A DNA stretch of 64,000 nucleotides from Desulfitobacterium_A sp035539115 (lineage in GTDB: Bacteria; Bacillota; Desulfitobacteriia; Desulfitobacteriales; Desulfitobacteriaceae), in contig NZ_DATLJA010000011.1 of the NCBI RefSeq assembly GCF_035539115.1, forward strand, positions 4,498 through 68,497, written 5' to 3'. This document shows, piece after piece, positions 34,218-42,533 of this stretch. The notes under the pieces were generated by a model. The model was given only the letters and a program-made list of their open reading frames with translations, made no database searches and was not told the DNA's origin. Position 1 is the stretch's first letter, and the number at the start of each line of letters is the position of its first letter. A program made the position numbers and the translations under genes.

Positions 34218-34430
34218 TATTCCTTTTAGCCTTTACCTACGGCAAAGCTTGGAAGAGCTGTTTTTGTATTCCTCTTTGCCTTTACCTACGGCAAAGCTTG
34301 GGAGAGCTGCTTTTTGTATTTCTCTTTGCTTTTGCCTTTGGCAAAGCTGAGGGATGATGGGGAGATGGAGCGTTAATTAGGGAGCTTCTTTAGTATACCT
34401 TTTTATCTTGGCCTTTGGCAAAGCTTTCGA
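34218..34430. repeat. Degenerate tandem repeats, 49-50 bp unit
   Basis: Units begin near 34218, 34267, 34317 and, after a gap, 34394. Each has TATTCCTCTTTGCC-like pyrimidine-rich sequence, then CCTTTACCTACGGCAAAGC or CCTTTGGCAAAGC, then GGGAGAGCTG-like sequence. Each unit contains a small GCCTTT/GGCAAAGC dyad. The first two units are nearly identical; the third and fourth are diverged. They lie between cobT and cobU. Confidence 0.75.
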
Positions 34431-34433
34431 AGA

Positions 34434-35561
34434 TCAGAACTCTCCTGTGGTCACGCCGGCTGATTCGAAGGTGGCCATTTCGTCGGCGATTTTGAGGGCG
34501 GCTTCGATTATTGGAAACATGAGGACTGCGCCTGTGCCTTCCCCAAGTCTCATGTGAAAATCAAGTCTGGGTGTGAGTCCGAGTTGTTTTAGGGCTAAGC
34601 GGTGACCTTGTTCTTCTGAGTTATGGGAAGAGATCATATAGGGGGCGGAGAGGGGGGCAAGTTTTGCTGCGGTGAGGGCTGCTGCTGATGAGATAATACC
34701 GTCGAGAATGATGGGTACGTGTTGGTAAGCGGCCTCGAGGATTGCTCCAGTTAGTGCAGCAATTTCGAGTCCCCCAATTTTGGCGAGGGTATCGAGGGGG
34801 GCAGCGGGATCAGGCCGATTGACTTCAATTGCGCGTTTAATGACGTCTTGTTTATGTTTCAGGGCATCGTCCTTAACTCCTGTACCTCGTCCTGTGACTT
34901 CTTCGACCGAGTGTCCTGTAAAGACTGAAACAAGGGCAGCACTTGGAGTTGTATTGCCAATTCCAACTTCACCTGTTGCCAAAAGGTTAATTCCTAAGTT
35001 GATCGCTTTGGCGGCAACATGGGCACCGGTAAGAAGTGCGAGTAAGGCCTCTTGTCGGGTCATTGCTGGGCCTTGAGTCATATTATTGGTGCCATTTTTG
35101 ACGCGGTTGGCCATTAGTTCAGGAGGGTCTAAGGGAGAAGCAATCCCTATGTCTGTGCAGATGAGTTCAGCTCCGCCATGCTCGGCGAGGACATTAATGC
35201 CTGCCCCTCCTTTAAGGTAGCTATAGAACATTTCAACAGTAATTTCCTGGGGAGCTGCACTGACTCCTTCAGCCACGACACCATGGTCTCCGGCCATAAG
35301 AAGGACAGCTTTTCCTTTGATTTTTGGTTGTGAGGTGCGATAGATTCCAGCGAGTTGTTGGGCAATATCCTCTAAGACGCCCAAACTTCTGAGAGGTTTA
35401 ATTTTCGCATTCAAACGTTCTTGCATGCCAGAGATGGATTCTTGGTCGAGCTTTTCAATTCTGCTCGTAAGCTCTTTTAAGGCAGCTTCGAGGTCTTGTC
35501 CTTCTGCTTCCTTAAGATTATTTAGACCATGGAATTTTTCCCCGTTGTTTAGTGTCGACAT
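34434..35561 (-). CDS. cobT: Nicotinate-nucleotide--dimethylbenzimidazole phosphoribosyltransferase CobT
   Basis: CobT activates the lower-ligand base of cobalamin as alpha-ribazole phosphate. The 375 residues contain KAVLLMAGDHGVVAEGVSA, GGAGINVLAEHGGAE, LLATGEVGIGNTTPSAAL, PIILDGIISSAAAL and, near the end, RLGEGTGAVLMFPIIEAAL with the catalytic Glu. This matches CobT throughout at the usual length. It is the first gene behind the cobalamin riboswitch, leading cobU and cobS. Confidence 0.95.
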   Translation of the reverse strand: MSTLNNGEKFHGLNNLKEAEGQDLEAALKELTSRIEKLDQESISGMQERLNAKIKPLRSLGVLEDIAQQLAGIYRTSQPKIKGKAVLLMAGDHGVVAEGVSAAPQEITVEMFYSYLKGGAGINVLAEHGGAELICTDIGIASPLDPPELMANRVKNGTNNMTQGPAMTRQEALLALLTGAHVAAKAINLGINLLATGEVGIGNTTPSAALVSVFTGHSVEEVTGRGTGVKDDALKHKQDVIKRAIEVNRPDPAAPLDTLAKIGGLEIAALTGAILEAAYQHVPIILDGIISSAAALTAAKLAPLSAPYMISSHNSEEQGHRLALKQLGLTPRLDFHMRLGEGTGAVLMFPIIEAALKIADEMATFESAGVTTGEF

Positions 35562-35596
35562 TTAATCTCCTCCATTTTGTTTATTTATAAAAAAAT

Positions 35597-35633
35597 AAAG
35601 TCCCGCCACAATTTTTGTTGTGGTCGGGACTTT
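35597..35633 (-). terminator. Terminator of the cobalamin riboswitch leader
   Basis: AAAGTCCCGCCACAA (35597-35611) pairs with TTGTGGTCGGGACTTT (35618-35633). On the minus strand this stem is followed by a T-rich run and lies between the aptamer and cobT. It is the likely expression platform. Confidence 0.8.
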
Positions 35634-35679
35634 GCCGTCATCTCCGCCGCTTTCCAATACCCCGGAAAGACTTTTTCTT

Positions 35680-35826
35680 CTTAGGCAGGTCTCCTGGCTC
35701 AGACTCAAGCGCCCTATCGCTCCTTCCCAGCAAATGCCAGTGGATTAGCGGGGGCTTGTCTTTACAGTGGTGGGTCCGCACCGGATTAAACACCGGTTTC
35801 CCTATTCTCCCCCAAAGGGGCACCTA
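35680..35826 (-). ncRNA. Cobalamin (adenosylcobalamin) riboswitch
   Basis: The minus strand carries the class signatures in order: AGGGAAACCGGTG near the 5' end, ATCCGGTGCGG, CCCACCACTGTAA, GCTGGGAAGG, and the B12 box GAGCCAGGAGACCTGCC. This matches the cobalamin riboswitch consensus. With the downstream terminator it should switch off cobT and possibly cobU-cobS when cobalamin is plentiful. Confidence 0.95.
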
Positions 35827-36040
35827 AAAAATAACTTTAATTTGAATTTATCTTAAGATTAACAAAGATTCGGAAAAAGTCAAGAACTAAATATAGGGTG
35901 AGGTAACTCATCCTTTTGTTATGGGAATATAAGGTGTCAAATATAGAATGAATTTCAAATCTATGATATAATACATCTCGAATAGAGGAAGATAATATGA
36001 TATTGTACTATAACACTAAAATTGAAGGAGCATAAGAAAG

Positions 36041-37459
36041 ATGAAACGGGGAGAATTGAGGCAATCGGAAACATTAAAATATCAGGAGTTAGAGGGTAAG
36101 CGCTCGCATGGGATAGTGGAAAACCTGAAATATTCTTTTATCTTAGAAGGTTTAGTCATTTACAGAGTGCTTCGTGAAGATACGGTCGTGGAAAGTTTAC
36201 AGAACCTATTTACTTCTTTAGCAGAGGAAGAGCTTGATCTTATAAAAGTTCATCAAAACTATTATACGTTTTGCGCTCTGGCAACTGAAAAGAATTGGCC
36301 TAAGTATTTATGGGATCTTGTCTTAGAGTCGGACAATGTTTTTTCCCGGCAAGCCAGTTTTAAAGCGTGGGAAAACTTAGATACAGGACTTAAAAATCTC
36401 GTGATTCGTGACCTAAAGGCAGTTCGGAGGATTGCCGGTCTTCAACCAGAAGATTTACAACGGATGGTTTGTGAAAGAATGGAGAAGCAAACTGAACTGC
36501 CAGGGGAAGAGTGGCTCGAAAGGCTAGAACAGTGGCCGTTATGGGCTCCCCAAGCAGGCGAAGTCCAACATGATTCAAGTCGCGCGGGTCAATTTTTAGA
36601 AACGACACGGAATGAAGTGAAGAAGGTTTTGCTTGCTGACGATGAGGAAAAAGCTGGACGAGAATTGGCCACTTTTTACCGAAAAATTGGCGTAGGACTG
36701 ATGGCCGCCGGATTAGCCTTCAAATGGGATGGGAAAGCTAAGGTCCTTGTTAGTGTTACCCCTGATCCGATCCGGAAGGAGCAGTTAATTGGGCAAGAGC
36801 GTGAACAAGGCATCCTTTTTGAAAACACGAATTTCTTCCTGGCAGGCTATCCTGCAAATAATGTAATTCTTTATGGAAACCGGGGAACGGGCAAATCTTC
36901 TTTGGTTAAGGCCCTTCTTCAGGAGTATTGTGATCAGGGACTAAGATTAGTGGAACTTTCCAAACAAGATTTAACGGATTTTCCGTTGATTATTCGTTAT
37001 CTCGCGCCTCAACCTCAAAAGTTTATTCTTTTTATTGATGATCTTTCGTTTGAGGAGACGGAGTTGGCCTATAAAGCGTTGAAGACTGTGTTGGAGGGAG
37101 GCTTGGAAAAGCGTCCTGACAATGTGCTTATTTATGCGACTTCGAATCGCCGGCATCTTATTCGCGAGAACTTCTCCGAACGTCAAGGCGACGAGGTTAA
37201 TGTCCGGGATACCTTAGATGAAAAGCTTTCCCTAGCGGATCGTTTTGGGATCACAATTACTTTCCCCTCACCAGACCAGGAGGAATACTTGAGGATTGTG
37301 GAAGAATTGGCTGCTCAGGAGGGGTTAACGCTTGAAAAAGCACAGCTTCGTCAGCAGGCGTTGAGGTGGGTTATGATGCATAATGCGCGTTCAGGTCGTA
37401 CCGCTCGACAATTCATTGATTATTTGGCGGCTCAACAAAAAGTTAATGAGCAAATCTAG
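36041..37459 (+). CDS. DUF815-family AAA+ ATPase
   Basis: A 472-residue protein. The C-terminal half is the DUF815 P-loop ATPase: GQEREQGILFENTNFFLAG, Walker A GNRGTGKSSLVKAL (about residue 282), Walker B FILFIDDLSF, sensor YATSNRRHL and the SLADRFGITITFPSP segment. The N-terminal 220 residues are helical and specific to Clostridia. Substrate and role are unknown. It stands alone, with a strong terminator after it. Confidence 0.88.
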   Translation: MKRGELRQSETLKYQELEGKRSHGIVENLKYSFILEGLVIYRVLREDTVVESLQNLFTSLAEEELDLIKVHQNYYTFCALATEKNWPKYLWDLVLESDNVFSRQASFKAWENLDTGLKNLVIRDLKAVRRIAGLQPEDLQRMVCERMEKQTELPGEEWLERLEQWPLWAPQAGEVQHDSSRAGQFLETTRNEVKKVLLADDEEKAGRELATFYRKIGVGLMAAGLAFKWDGKAKVLVSVTPDPIRKEQLIGQEREQGILFENTNFFLAGYPANNVILYGNRGTGKSSLVKALLQEYCDQGLRLVELSKQDLTDFPLIIRYLAPQPQKFILFIDDLSFEETELAYKALKTVLEGGLEKRPDNVLIYATSNRRHLIRENFSERQGDEVNVRDTLDEKLSLADRFGITITFPSPDQEEYLRIVEELAAQEGLTLEKAQLRQQALRWVMMHNARSGRTARQFIDYLAAQQKVNEQI

Positions 37460-37473
37460 GTGGAATCGTAATC

Positions 37474-37519
37474 TTTAACTAAGAAAAGTGTGGAGAACTC
37501 CACACTTTTCTTAGTTAAA
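37474..37519. terminator. Perfect 21-bp hairpin terminator
   Basis: Arms 37474-37494 and 37499-37519 are exact reverse complements around GAAC. It serves the DUF815 gene and the converging mntH remnant. Confidence 0.85.
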
Positions 37520-37783
37520 GAGCGTTAAATAGATCAGAACGGCATTAAGCGAGATAATAAGCGTGACGATGATAACCCCCACGATATTGGTCAGCTTTTT
37601 ATTCACTATTTCTCGCATAACAGATTTGCGGCTCGTGATCAAAAGAAGAGGGATAACCGCAGCAGGAAGAGCAAAACTAAGCGTGACCTGGCTGAGAATC
37701 AGGATTTTCATCGGATTGATACCAATCCAGAGGAGAATCATCGCCGGGATCATGGTGATAATTCGGCGAATATTACACGGCAA
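37511..37783 (-). pseudogene. Nramp (MntH) C-terminal remnant
   Basis: The 90 codons read NIRRIITMIPAMILLWIGIN, then ILSQVTLSFALPAAVIPLLLITSRK and a last helix. This aligns with the final quarter of the intact MntH at 38467-39750 (NLRRLITMTPALII, then QVVLSFALPFAIVPMLWITSRK) but differs clearly in sequence, so it is a paralogue. Upstream it runs into Rhs-type sequence at about 37775. The matching N-terminal piece lies 6.3 kb away at 44095-44365 on the same strand. Confidence 0.88.
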
Positions 37784-38210
37784 TCGGACAGGTTATCGCT
37801 CGCAATATGTTTGGCTTTCATGACAGGAAAACCTGGGGACATGTCGATACCATCAGGACTAGGAGCGGACAGATGGATTACCACTATGATGACCTGGGCA
37901 ATGTCACGGACCTTACAGATATCTAGGTGAGGACATTGTCAAATACCGTTGGGATGCTTTCGGAGGCATGTTCGCAGGAGTACTTGCTCCGTATAGTAGC
38001 ATGGGAATAACAGGGAAAAAATATGATCCCGCGACAGGGCAAGCCTTCTTTGGTTCTCGTTGGTATAACCCAATGGTTGAGCGGTTACTTTGCCAGATAC
38101 TTTCATGGGCCAGATAAAGAGTCCACAAAGTCTGAATGCTTATGCTTATGCTGGAAATAACCCTATAAATAGATCGATCCGACGGGACATTGGGATACCT
38201 CTACATCTTC
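37775..38210 (+). pseudogene. Rhs/YD-repeat protein remnant
   Basis: Three frames in sequence give an Rhs core end. 37775-37926 reads GQMDYHYDDLGNVTDLTD and stops. 37926-38120 reads GEDIVKYRWDAFGGMFAG, then GITGKKYDPATGQAFFGSRW. A third frame reads SLNAYAYAGNNPINRS near 38125-38180. YD repeats, G-x-x-Y-D-x-x-T-G and N-x-Y-A-Y-x-x-N-N-P are diagnostic. At least one stop and two frameshifts make it dead. It abuts the mntH C-terminal remnant. Confidence 0.85.
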
Positions 38211-38223
38211 GACAATTGGATTC

Positions 38224-38364
38224 CTATTGACCCCTATGGTGGCGACGAATGGTACAATTAACATTAGTTATCAAAGCAAAACTCAGTTTTACAGCTAGTA
38301 TTAAACCAACCAAACTTATCAAAATTAAGATCTTCTTTTGACTTTTATGAATACTAAGGTCAGC
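38224..38364 (-). CDS. Small single-helix membrane peptide
   Basis: ATG 38364 lies 10 bases after GGAGGAGG and opens a 46-residue peptide with one hydrophobic helix (ILILISLVGLILAVKLSFALI) and basic ends. The last residues read into the edge of the Rhs remnant, so the native C-terminus may be lost. No family recognised. It is 100 bases downstream of mntH on the same strand and could be an accessory peptide, but this is speculation. Confidence 0.4.
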   Translation of the reverse strand, partial: ADLSIHKSQKKILILISLVGLILAVKLSFALITNVNCTIRRHHRGQ

Positions 38365-38466
38365 CATTAGATATGCCTCCTCCATGTTCTTTAACAAAGC
38401 TGGGTGTTGCACCCAGCCTTATTGCTTTATGCGCTTTCTCGCTACTAAAACCCGTGGCAGAACCCC

Positions 38467-39750
38467 TTATACGTTACCGGTGAAAGTCAGGTAAAGCAGA
38501 ACCGTATTTAAACCGACAATGACACTCGTAATTACCCAACCGGCGACCTTGGTTAGAGGTTGATTGACTAAGCTACCCATTAAGTCTTTACGACTGGTGA
38601 TCCATAACATTGGCACAATGGCGAACGGAAGGGCGAAGCTTAATACAACTTGGCTTATTACTAAGGCACTCATAGGGTTGACACCTAATGCAATGATAAT
38701 CAAAGCCGGGGTCATTGTAATTAATCTTCGAAGATTAATGGGGATAGTCAATCCAACGAAGCCTTTCATAATGGTTTGCCCAGCCATGGTACCCACTGCT
38801 GAGGACGACAAACCCGATGCCAACAAAGCAATCCCAAAAACTCCACTCGATAGTGGCCCGAGAAGAGGTTCTAATGATTTGTGTGCTTGTTCAATCGTAT
38901 CCACAACCATACCATTTCTGAAAAATACTGCAGCAGATACGATGACCATTGCGGCATTAACGATAAACGCAATATTCATAGCGATGGCAATGTCGATTCG
39001 CTCCATACGTAAATGATTGCGTTTTTGTTCATCAGTATAATCCTTTTTATTTCTGGTCTGAACCAACTGCGAGTGAAGATATATTACGTGAGGCATTACC
39101 GTTGCCCCGAGCATTCCAACCGCTAATAATACGGCTTCGCCATTAGGAAGTGACGGAATTAGGGTGTGCATGCCCGCCTGTGTCCAATCTGGCTTAGCCA
39201 AAAACAGTTCAATAGTATACCCAATAGTTATAACCGCCACCAAAGCACCAATAATCCACTCGACGACCCTTTGACCATATTTCTCCATGTATACGATTAA
39301 GAAAGTAAGAACACCAGTAAGTAGACCAGCATAAATCATGGGGATATGGAATAGCAAATACAAGCCTAATGTTCCGCCAAGAAACTCAGCCAAATCAGTA
39401 GCCATAGCTGCAAATTCAGCCTCAAGCCAGAAAAACCAATTGGTCTTTTTCGAGAAAACCTTTGAGCACATCTCCGGCAGGTTATGCCCTGTAGCTATCC
39501 CAAGCTTGGCTGACATACTCTGGAGAAAGATAGCCATCAGGTTACTCCAGAGAATCACCCATACCAAGTTGTAGTTGAATTGAGAACCGCCACTGATGTT
39601 AGTCGCAAAATTACCGGGGTCAATGTAAGCAACACTAACTATAAACGCCGGACCTATATACTTGAGTCGACCTTTAACCTTTACCAGCCAAGTATCTTTT
39701 GGCAATGGCAGTGTAAGCGATGTTTTGGATAAATTAATACCTTCGCTCAT
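38467..39750 (-). CDS. mntH: Nramp-family Mn2+/metal transporter MntH
   Basis: A proton-coupled divalent-metal importer. The start ATG 39750 gives 427 residues; an upstream in-frame ATG adds 13 residues but lacks an RBS, while GGGGGTATC precedes the chosen start. It has the metal-binding AYIDPGNFATNISGG of helix 1, the MPHVIYLHSQ motif of helix 6, and eleven hydrophobic segments. It is divergent from the mntR repressor gene, with dyads in the shared spacer. Confidence 0.95.
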   Translation of the reverse strand: MSEGINLSKTSLTLPLPKDTWLVKVKGRLKYIGPAFIVSVAYIDPGNFATNISGGSQFNYNLVWVILWSNLMAIFLQSMSAKLGIATGHNLPEMCSKVFSKKTNWFFWLEAEFAAMATDLAEFLGGTLGLYLLFHIPMIYAGLLTGVLTFLIVYMEKYGQRVVEWIIGALVAVITIGYTIELFLAKPDWTQAGMHTLIPSLPNGEAVLLAVGMLGATVMPHVIYLHSQLVQTRNKKDYTDEQKRNHLRMERIDIAIAMNIAFIVNAAMVIVSAAVFFRNGMVVDTIEQAHKSLEPLLGPLSSGVFGIALLASGLSSSAVGTMAGQTIMKGFVGLTIPINLRRLITMTPALIIIALGVNPMSALVISQVVLSFALPFAIVPMLWITSRKDLMGSLVNQPLTKVAGWVITSVIVGLNTVLLYLTFTGNV

Positions 39751-39799
39751 TTTGATACCCCCAGTTTTTCTACTAGAGTCATAAAGCATGTTGAAAGAA

Positions 39800-39851
39800 T
39801 ATACTGATATAACTAACCAGTATACTTATAAGGTGAGAAAGATTTTCACCT
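39800..39851. promoter_or_regulatory. Two dyads in the mntH-mntR spacer, candidate MntR operators
   Basis: TATACTG (39800-39806) and CAGTATA (39818-39824) are perfect 7-bp arms spaced by 11. AGGTGA (39831-39836) and TCACCT (39846-39851) are perfect 6-bp arms spaced by 9. Both fall between divergent mntH and mntR, where an MntR operator is expected. Neither is an exact match to the B. subtilis MntR box. Confidence 0.5.
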
Positions 39852-39926
39852 CAATGCTTAAGTTAAGCAATTCTTAGCTCAAACGGCCCACAAGTAATTA
39901 AAGGTGAAGCAAAGGAAGTGAGGCAT

Positions 39927-40352
39927 ATGCTAACACCTAGCTTAGAAGACTACTTAGAGGAAATATATCGGTTTTCGTTATCCCTTGATACCGTTCGGGT
40001 AACGGACATCAGTAACAGGCTAAAAGTTGCTTTGCCCTCTGTTACCAAAGCCCTCTACAAATTAAGAGACCAGAATTACATAAAGTACGAACGATATGGA
40101 GAGATCCAGCTTACGGATAAAGGAAAAGAGTATGGACTGTACTTAGTAACGAGGAACCAATTGTTGCAGGAGTTTCTTGCCCTAATATGTAGCAAATGTA
40201 ACTTTGCTGCTGAGGCCGAAGCTATGGAACACTACCTTTCAACTGTAACGATCGATGCCATCAAAACTCTGGTAGATTTCATGAAAAATAATCCGTCTTG
40301 GCAACAAGCCTTTAACGATTTCATGGATTTAAAAGCTAGGAAGAACTGTTAA
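39927..40352 (+). CDS. mntR: DtxR-family manganese repressor MntR
   Basis: A 141-residue Mn2+-responsive repressor. ATG 39927 lies 10 bases after AAAGGA and gives MLTPSLEDYLEEIYRF, matching MntR starts; GTG 39918 is too close to the RBS. The HTH is RVTDISNRLKVALPSVTKAL with the wing YIKYERYGEIQLTDKG. The C-terminal dimer domain has EAEAMEHYLS, supplying Glu and His metal ligands. There is no FeoA/SH3 domain, which is typical of the short MntR class. Divergent from mntH. Confidence 0.92.
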   Translation: MLTPSLEDYLEEIYRFSLSLDTVRVTDISNRLKVALPSVTKALYKLRDQNYIKYERYGEIQLTDKGKEYGLYLVTRNQLLQEFLALICSKCNFAAEAEAMEHYLSTVTIDAIKTLVDFMKNNPSWQQAFNDFMDLKARKNC

Positions 40353-40637
40353 TGAAGTAGGGCAAGGTGGCAAAAGCAAGCATCTATGGCGACCTCCTTA
40401 TAATCTTTCTGAACGGGTTAGCCGTAGCTAACTTGAAGGGGTGATTCTAAAATAGAATACGTCAGAAGATAGAAATTGCTACAAAATTCGTTTTGCAATA
40501 TAATCCAATCGCTTATGGAGAAAATATTATAAATAAATTAAAAAGTTAGAAGGCATTTTAACCACGACGTGATAACAATGATTAAGTCGTAGTTTTCACT
40601 ATACTCTCATCTATTGATAGATGATTAATGCTAAGGT
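40353..40637. other. Intergenic, no supported gene
   Basis: About 285 bases without a credible frame. GTTAGCCGTAGCTAAC near 40418-40433 is a short hairpin. The rest is AT-rich spacer leading to the next, much larger palindrome. Confidence 0.4.
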
Positions 40638-40703
40638 ATTAAACCCGCCAGCGGGAATCCTATACTTGTTAAACGAGTAGGATTTGCTGGCGGGTTTAAT
40701 TTT
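40638..40703. terminator. Large imperfect inverted repeat
   Basis: ATTAAACCCGCCAGCGGGAA (from 40638) through TACTTGTT pairs with AACGAGTA...TTGCTGGCGGGTTTAAT ending near 40700, about 28 paired bases with a few mismatches, followed by TTTATT. It acts as a strong terminator for mntR or marks a mobile-element end. Confidence 0.7.
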
Positions 40704-40843
40704 ATTAGGGAAGTTGAGCTTGAAGATATATTTAAACGAGCAAGGTCTTATTGACTACAAAGGCGTAAACTCATCAACGACTGTAGACCAATTATTTAAA
40801 GCCGTTGATGTATTTTACACTCGGGGACATATTGATCACTGTG

Positions 40844-41062
40844 TCAGCGCTCAAATTGAAAAACACTAGAAAGGAAAGAAGCAATTGGGTGCATTTGGTC
40901 GATAGCCCGATTGACCACGCGTACCACATGATTCTCGGGAATGAGGCTTTCAACGCTGTGGGCAGGGTTAATTGGTTCTGTACATAGGGAATAAATACTT
41001 TTTGTGATGAACTTTTTGCCCTTTCTTTGATATCCGTGACCCCTCCAAAAATTCTTTAGCAT
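40844..41062 (-). pseudogene. IS1182-like transposase, N-terminal remnant
   Basis: The minus strand encodes about 70 residues including PAHSVESLIPENHVVRVVNR and IDQM. The L-I-P-x-N-H-x-V-R-x-V-x-x-x-I-D motif is the N-terminus of IS1182/IS5-like DDE transposases. The frame then ends, and no DDE catalytic region is present. It is a scar of a mobile element inside the rearranged segment. Confidence 0.65.
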
Positions 41063-41110
41063 CGCCTGATTTCATACTTTAATATACCATATTACCTCCG
41101 TTATTCGAGA

Positions 41111-41145
41111 AAAATCGCCTAAAACCACTGGTTTTAGGCGATTTT
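41111..41145. terminator. Perfect 16-bp hairpin terminator
   Basis: Arms 41111-41126 and 41130-41145 are exact complements with a 3-base loop, flanked by A and T runs. It terminates the minus-strand DegT-family gene, whose stop is at 41171. Confidence 0.85.
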
Positions 41146-41170
41146 TGTGAGGCCGTGTTTCGTTACAGCC

Positions 41171-42397
41171 TCATCCAGTCGAGCCGGTCGCAATTTTACC
41201 AACTTTCGTCTCAATAAATTTAATTAGACTGTCTACAATATAATCTAATTCTTCTTTTTCTAAACCGTGGTGGCATCCAACATAGAACCCATTATTATTT
41301 ATCCACTCTGCTACCGGATAATCCTTTTCGATATCACCAAAAATCTCCTTATATATTGGCTGATTTAACAGAGGTAACATGGGGCGACTCTCAATGTTAA
41401 GGCTTTCCAAGTATTCTGTCATATCCCGTCTTGAAAATGGAGCATTCTTTTTTATAACAATTGGATACATCATAAATGAGTGGTCAATATAACTGGGAAA
41501 AGACGGTAACTGTAAATATTCCTGTAATATCTGCAGCCTTTCCGTGAGATAAGCTGCATTTTTCCTACGGGTTCCGATAATGTAATCGCGGTTTTCTAGT
41601 TGTGCTATGCCAAGAGCACCCTCTAATTCCCCTATTCTGTAGCTATACCCCATACGAACCATCATAAAGCGTTTGTCCAAATCAGTCGTCATCCGTAACT
41701 TACATACTTGATCAGGATTTGATGCTATACATTTCTCACATGTGCAGGCTCTTCCGTGCGCAATAAGAGAACGACAAATTTCCGCAAGTTCCCGGTCATT
41801 GGTCGTAATTATCCCACCAATACCTGTAGTAATTGTATGAGCAACATATGTGCTTGAACCAGATATGTCACTGAAACTACCCACAGGTCTTCCTTTATAA
41901 ATAGCGAAATGAGCTTCTGCACAATCCTCAATAATTTTTAGATTATCTTTTTTTGCGATAGATATAATCTTATCCATTTCACAGGGTTGTCCAAATGCAT
42001 GAACCGGTATAATTGCAGCTGTCTTTTCGGTAATTTTTTCTTCAATCAAAGCTGGATCGATATTATAGGAAACAGAATCTACATCAACAAAAATTGGAGT
42101 AAGCCCTGCATGAATGCACGCATTTGATGTTGCAATAAAGGTTATTGTTGGAACGATAACTTCACTTCCTATGGGCCAATTGTATTTTTCTTTTAATGCT
42201 TCCAACGCAGCATGCAAAGCAGAAGTACCACTATTACAAGCTATACCGTATTTCTGTCCATGTAGAGAGGCGAATTCCTTCTCGAACTTATTTACAAACT
42301 CGCCTTGTGATAGCCTTCCCGCCTCAAGAGCCATGTTTACATATTTTTTTTCTAAATCACCTATTGAAGCGTGTCCCACACCGATTTTTTTACGCAT
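41171..42397 (-). CDS. DegT/DnrJ/EryC1-family enzyme with catalytic Lys replaced by His, 3-dehydrase-like
   Basis: A PLP/PMP-dependent sugar enzyme of fold type I, 408 residues from ATG 42397 (AAGGATGGTGG upstream; ATG 42406 also in frame). Typical segments are NSGTSALHAAL, PTITFIATSNAC, FVDVD and IIEDCAEAHFA. At the position of the PLP lysine it reads STYVAHTITTGIGG, so His187 replaces Lys. A Cys cluster follows: Cys218, 220, 223 and 232 (ACTCEKC, then C). His at this site is known in the dehydratase ColD and in E1-type 3-dehydrases; E1 types also bind [2Fe-2S]. It may therefore be a deoxysugar 3-dehydrase and not an aminotransferase. The upstream epimerase is reduced to a fragment. Confidence 0.8.
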   Translation of the reverse strand: MRKKIGVGHASIGDLEKKYVNMALEAGRLSQGEFVNKFEKEFASLHGQKYGIACNSGTSALHAALEALKEKYNWPIGSEVIVPTITFIATSNACIHAGLTPIFVDVDSVSYNIDPALIEEKITEKTAAIIPVHAFGQPCEMDKIISIAKKDNLKIIEDCAEAHFAIYKGRPVGSFSDISGSSTYVAHTITTGIGGIITTNDRELAEICRSLIAHGRACTCEKCIASNPDQVCKLRMTTDLDKRFMMVRMGYSYRIGELEGALGIAQLENRDYIIGTRRKNAAYLTERLQILQEYLQLPSFPSYIDHSFMMYPIVIKKNAPFSRRDMTEYLESLNIESRPMLPLLNQPIYKEIFGDIEKDYPVAEWINNNGFYVGCHHGLEKEELDYIVDSLIKFIETKVGKIATGSTG

Positions 42398-42416
42398 ATC
42401 CACCATCCTTGCAAAC

Positions 42417-42533
42417 TTATCCTTTTATTGTATGTGTATGCCCCTTAGATAGTGCTACAGGTAGAAATCGTACGTTTTTCCTTAAACCTTCCTGTAGACT
42501 AACTTTAGGCTCCCAGCCCCAGGATGTCTGCCG
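42417..42533 (-). pseudogene. NAD-dependent sugar epimerase, C-terminal remnant
   Basis: The minus frame reads SWGWEPKVSLQEGLRKNVRF and ends at 42417. The G-W-x-P-x-V-S-L-x-E-G-L motif is the C-terminal helix of extended-SDR nucleotide-sugar epimerases. Its upstream side is lost at about 42534, where unrelated plus-strand VRR-NUC coding begins. It ends 20 bases before the DegT-family gene, so the two were probably once an operon. Confidence 0.7.

Noticed and set aside
34218..34430. Could the repeats be a CRISPR array?
   Set aside because: Units are adjacent with no unique spacers, diverge strongly, and no cas genes are nearby.
40684..40869. 61-codon plus-strand frame
   Set aside because: It begins inside a palindrome and has no recognised family; a start at TTG would lack an RBS. 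It overlaps an IS1182-like remnant on the other strand.
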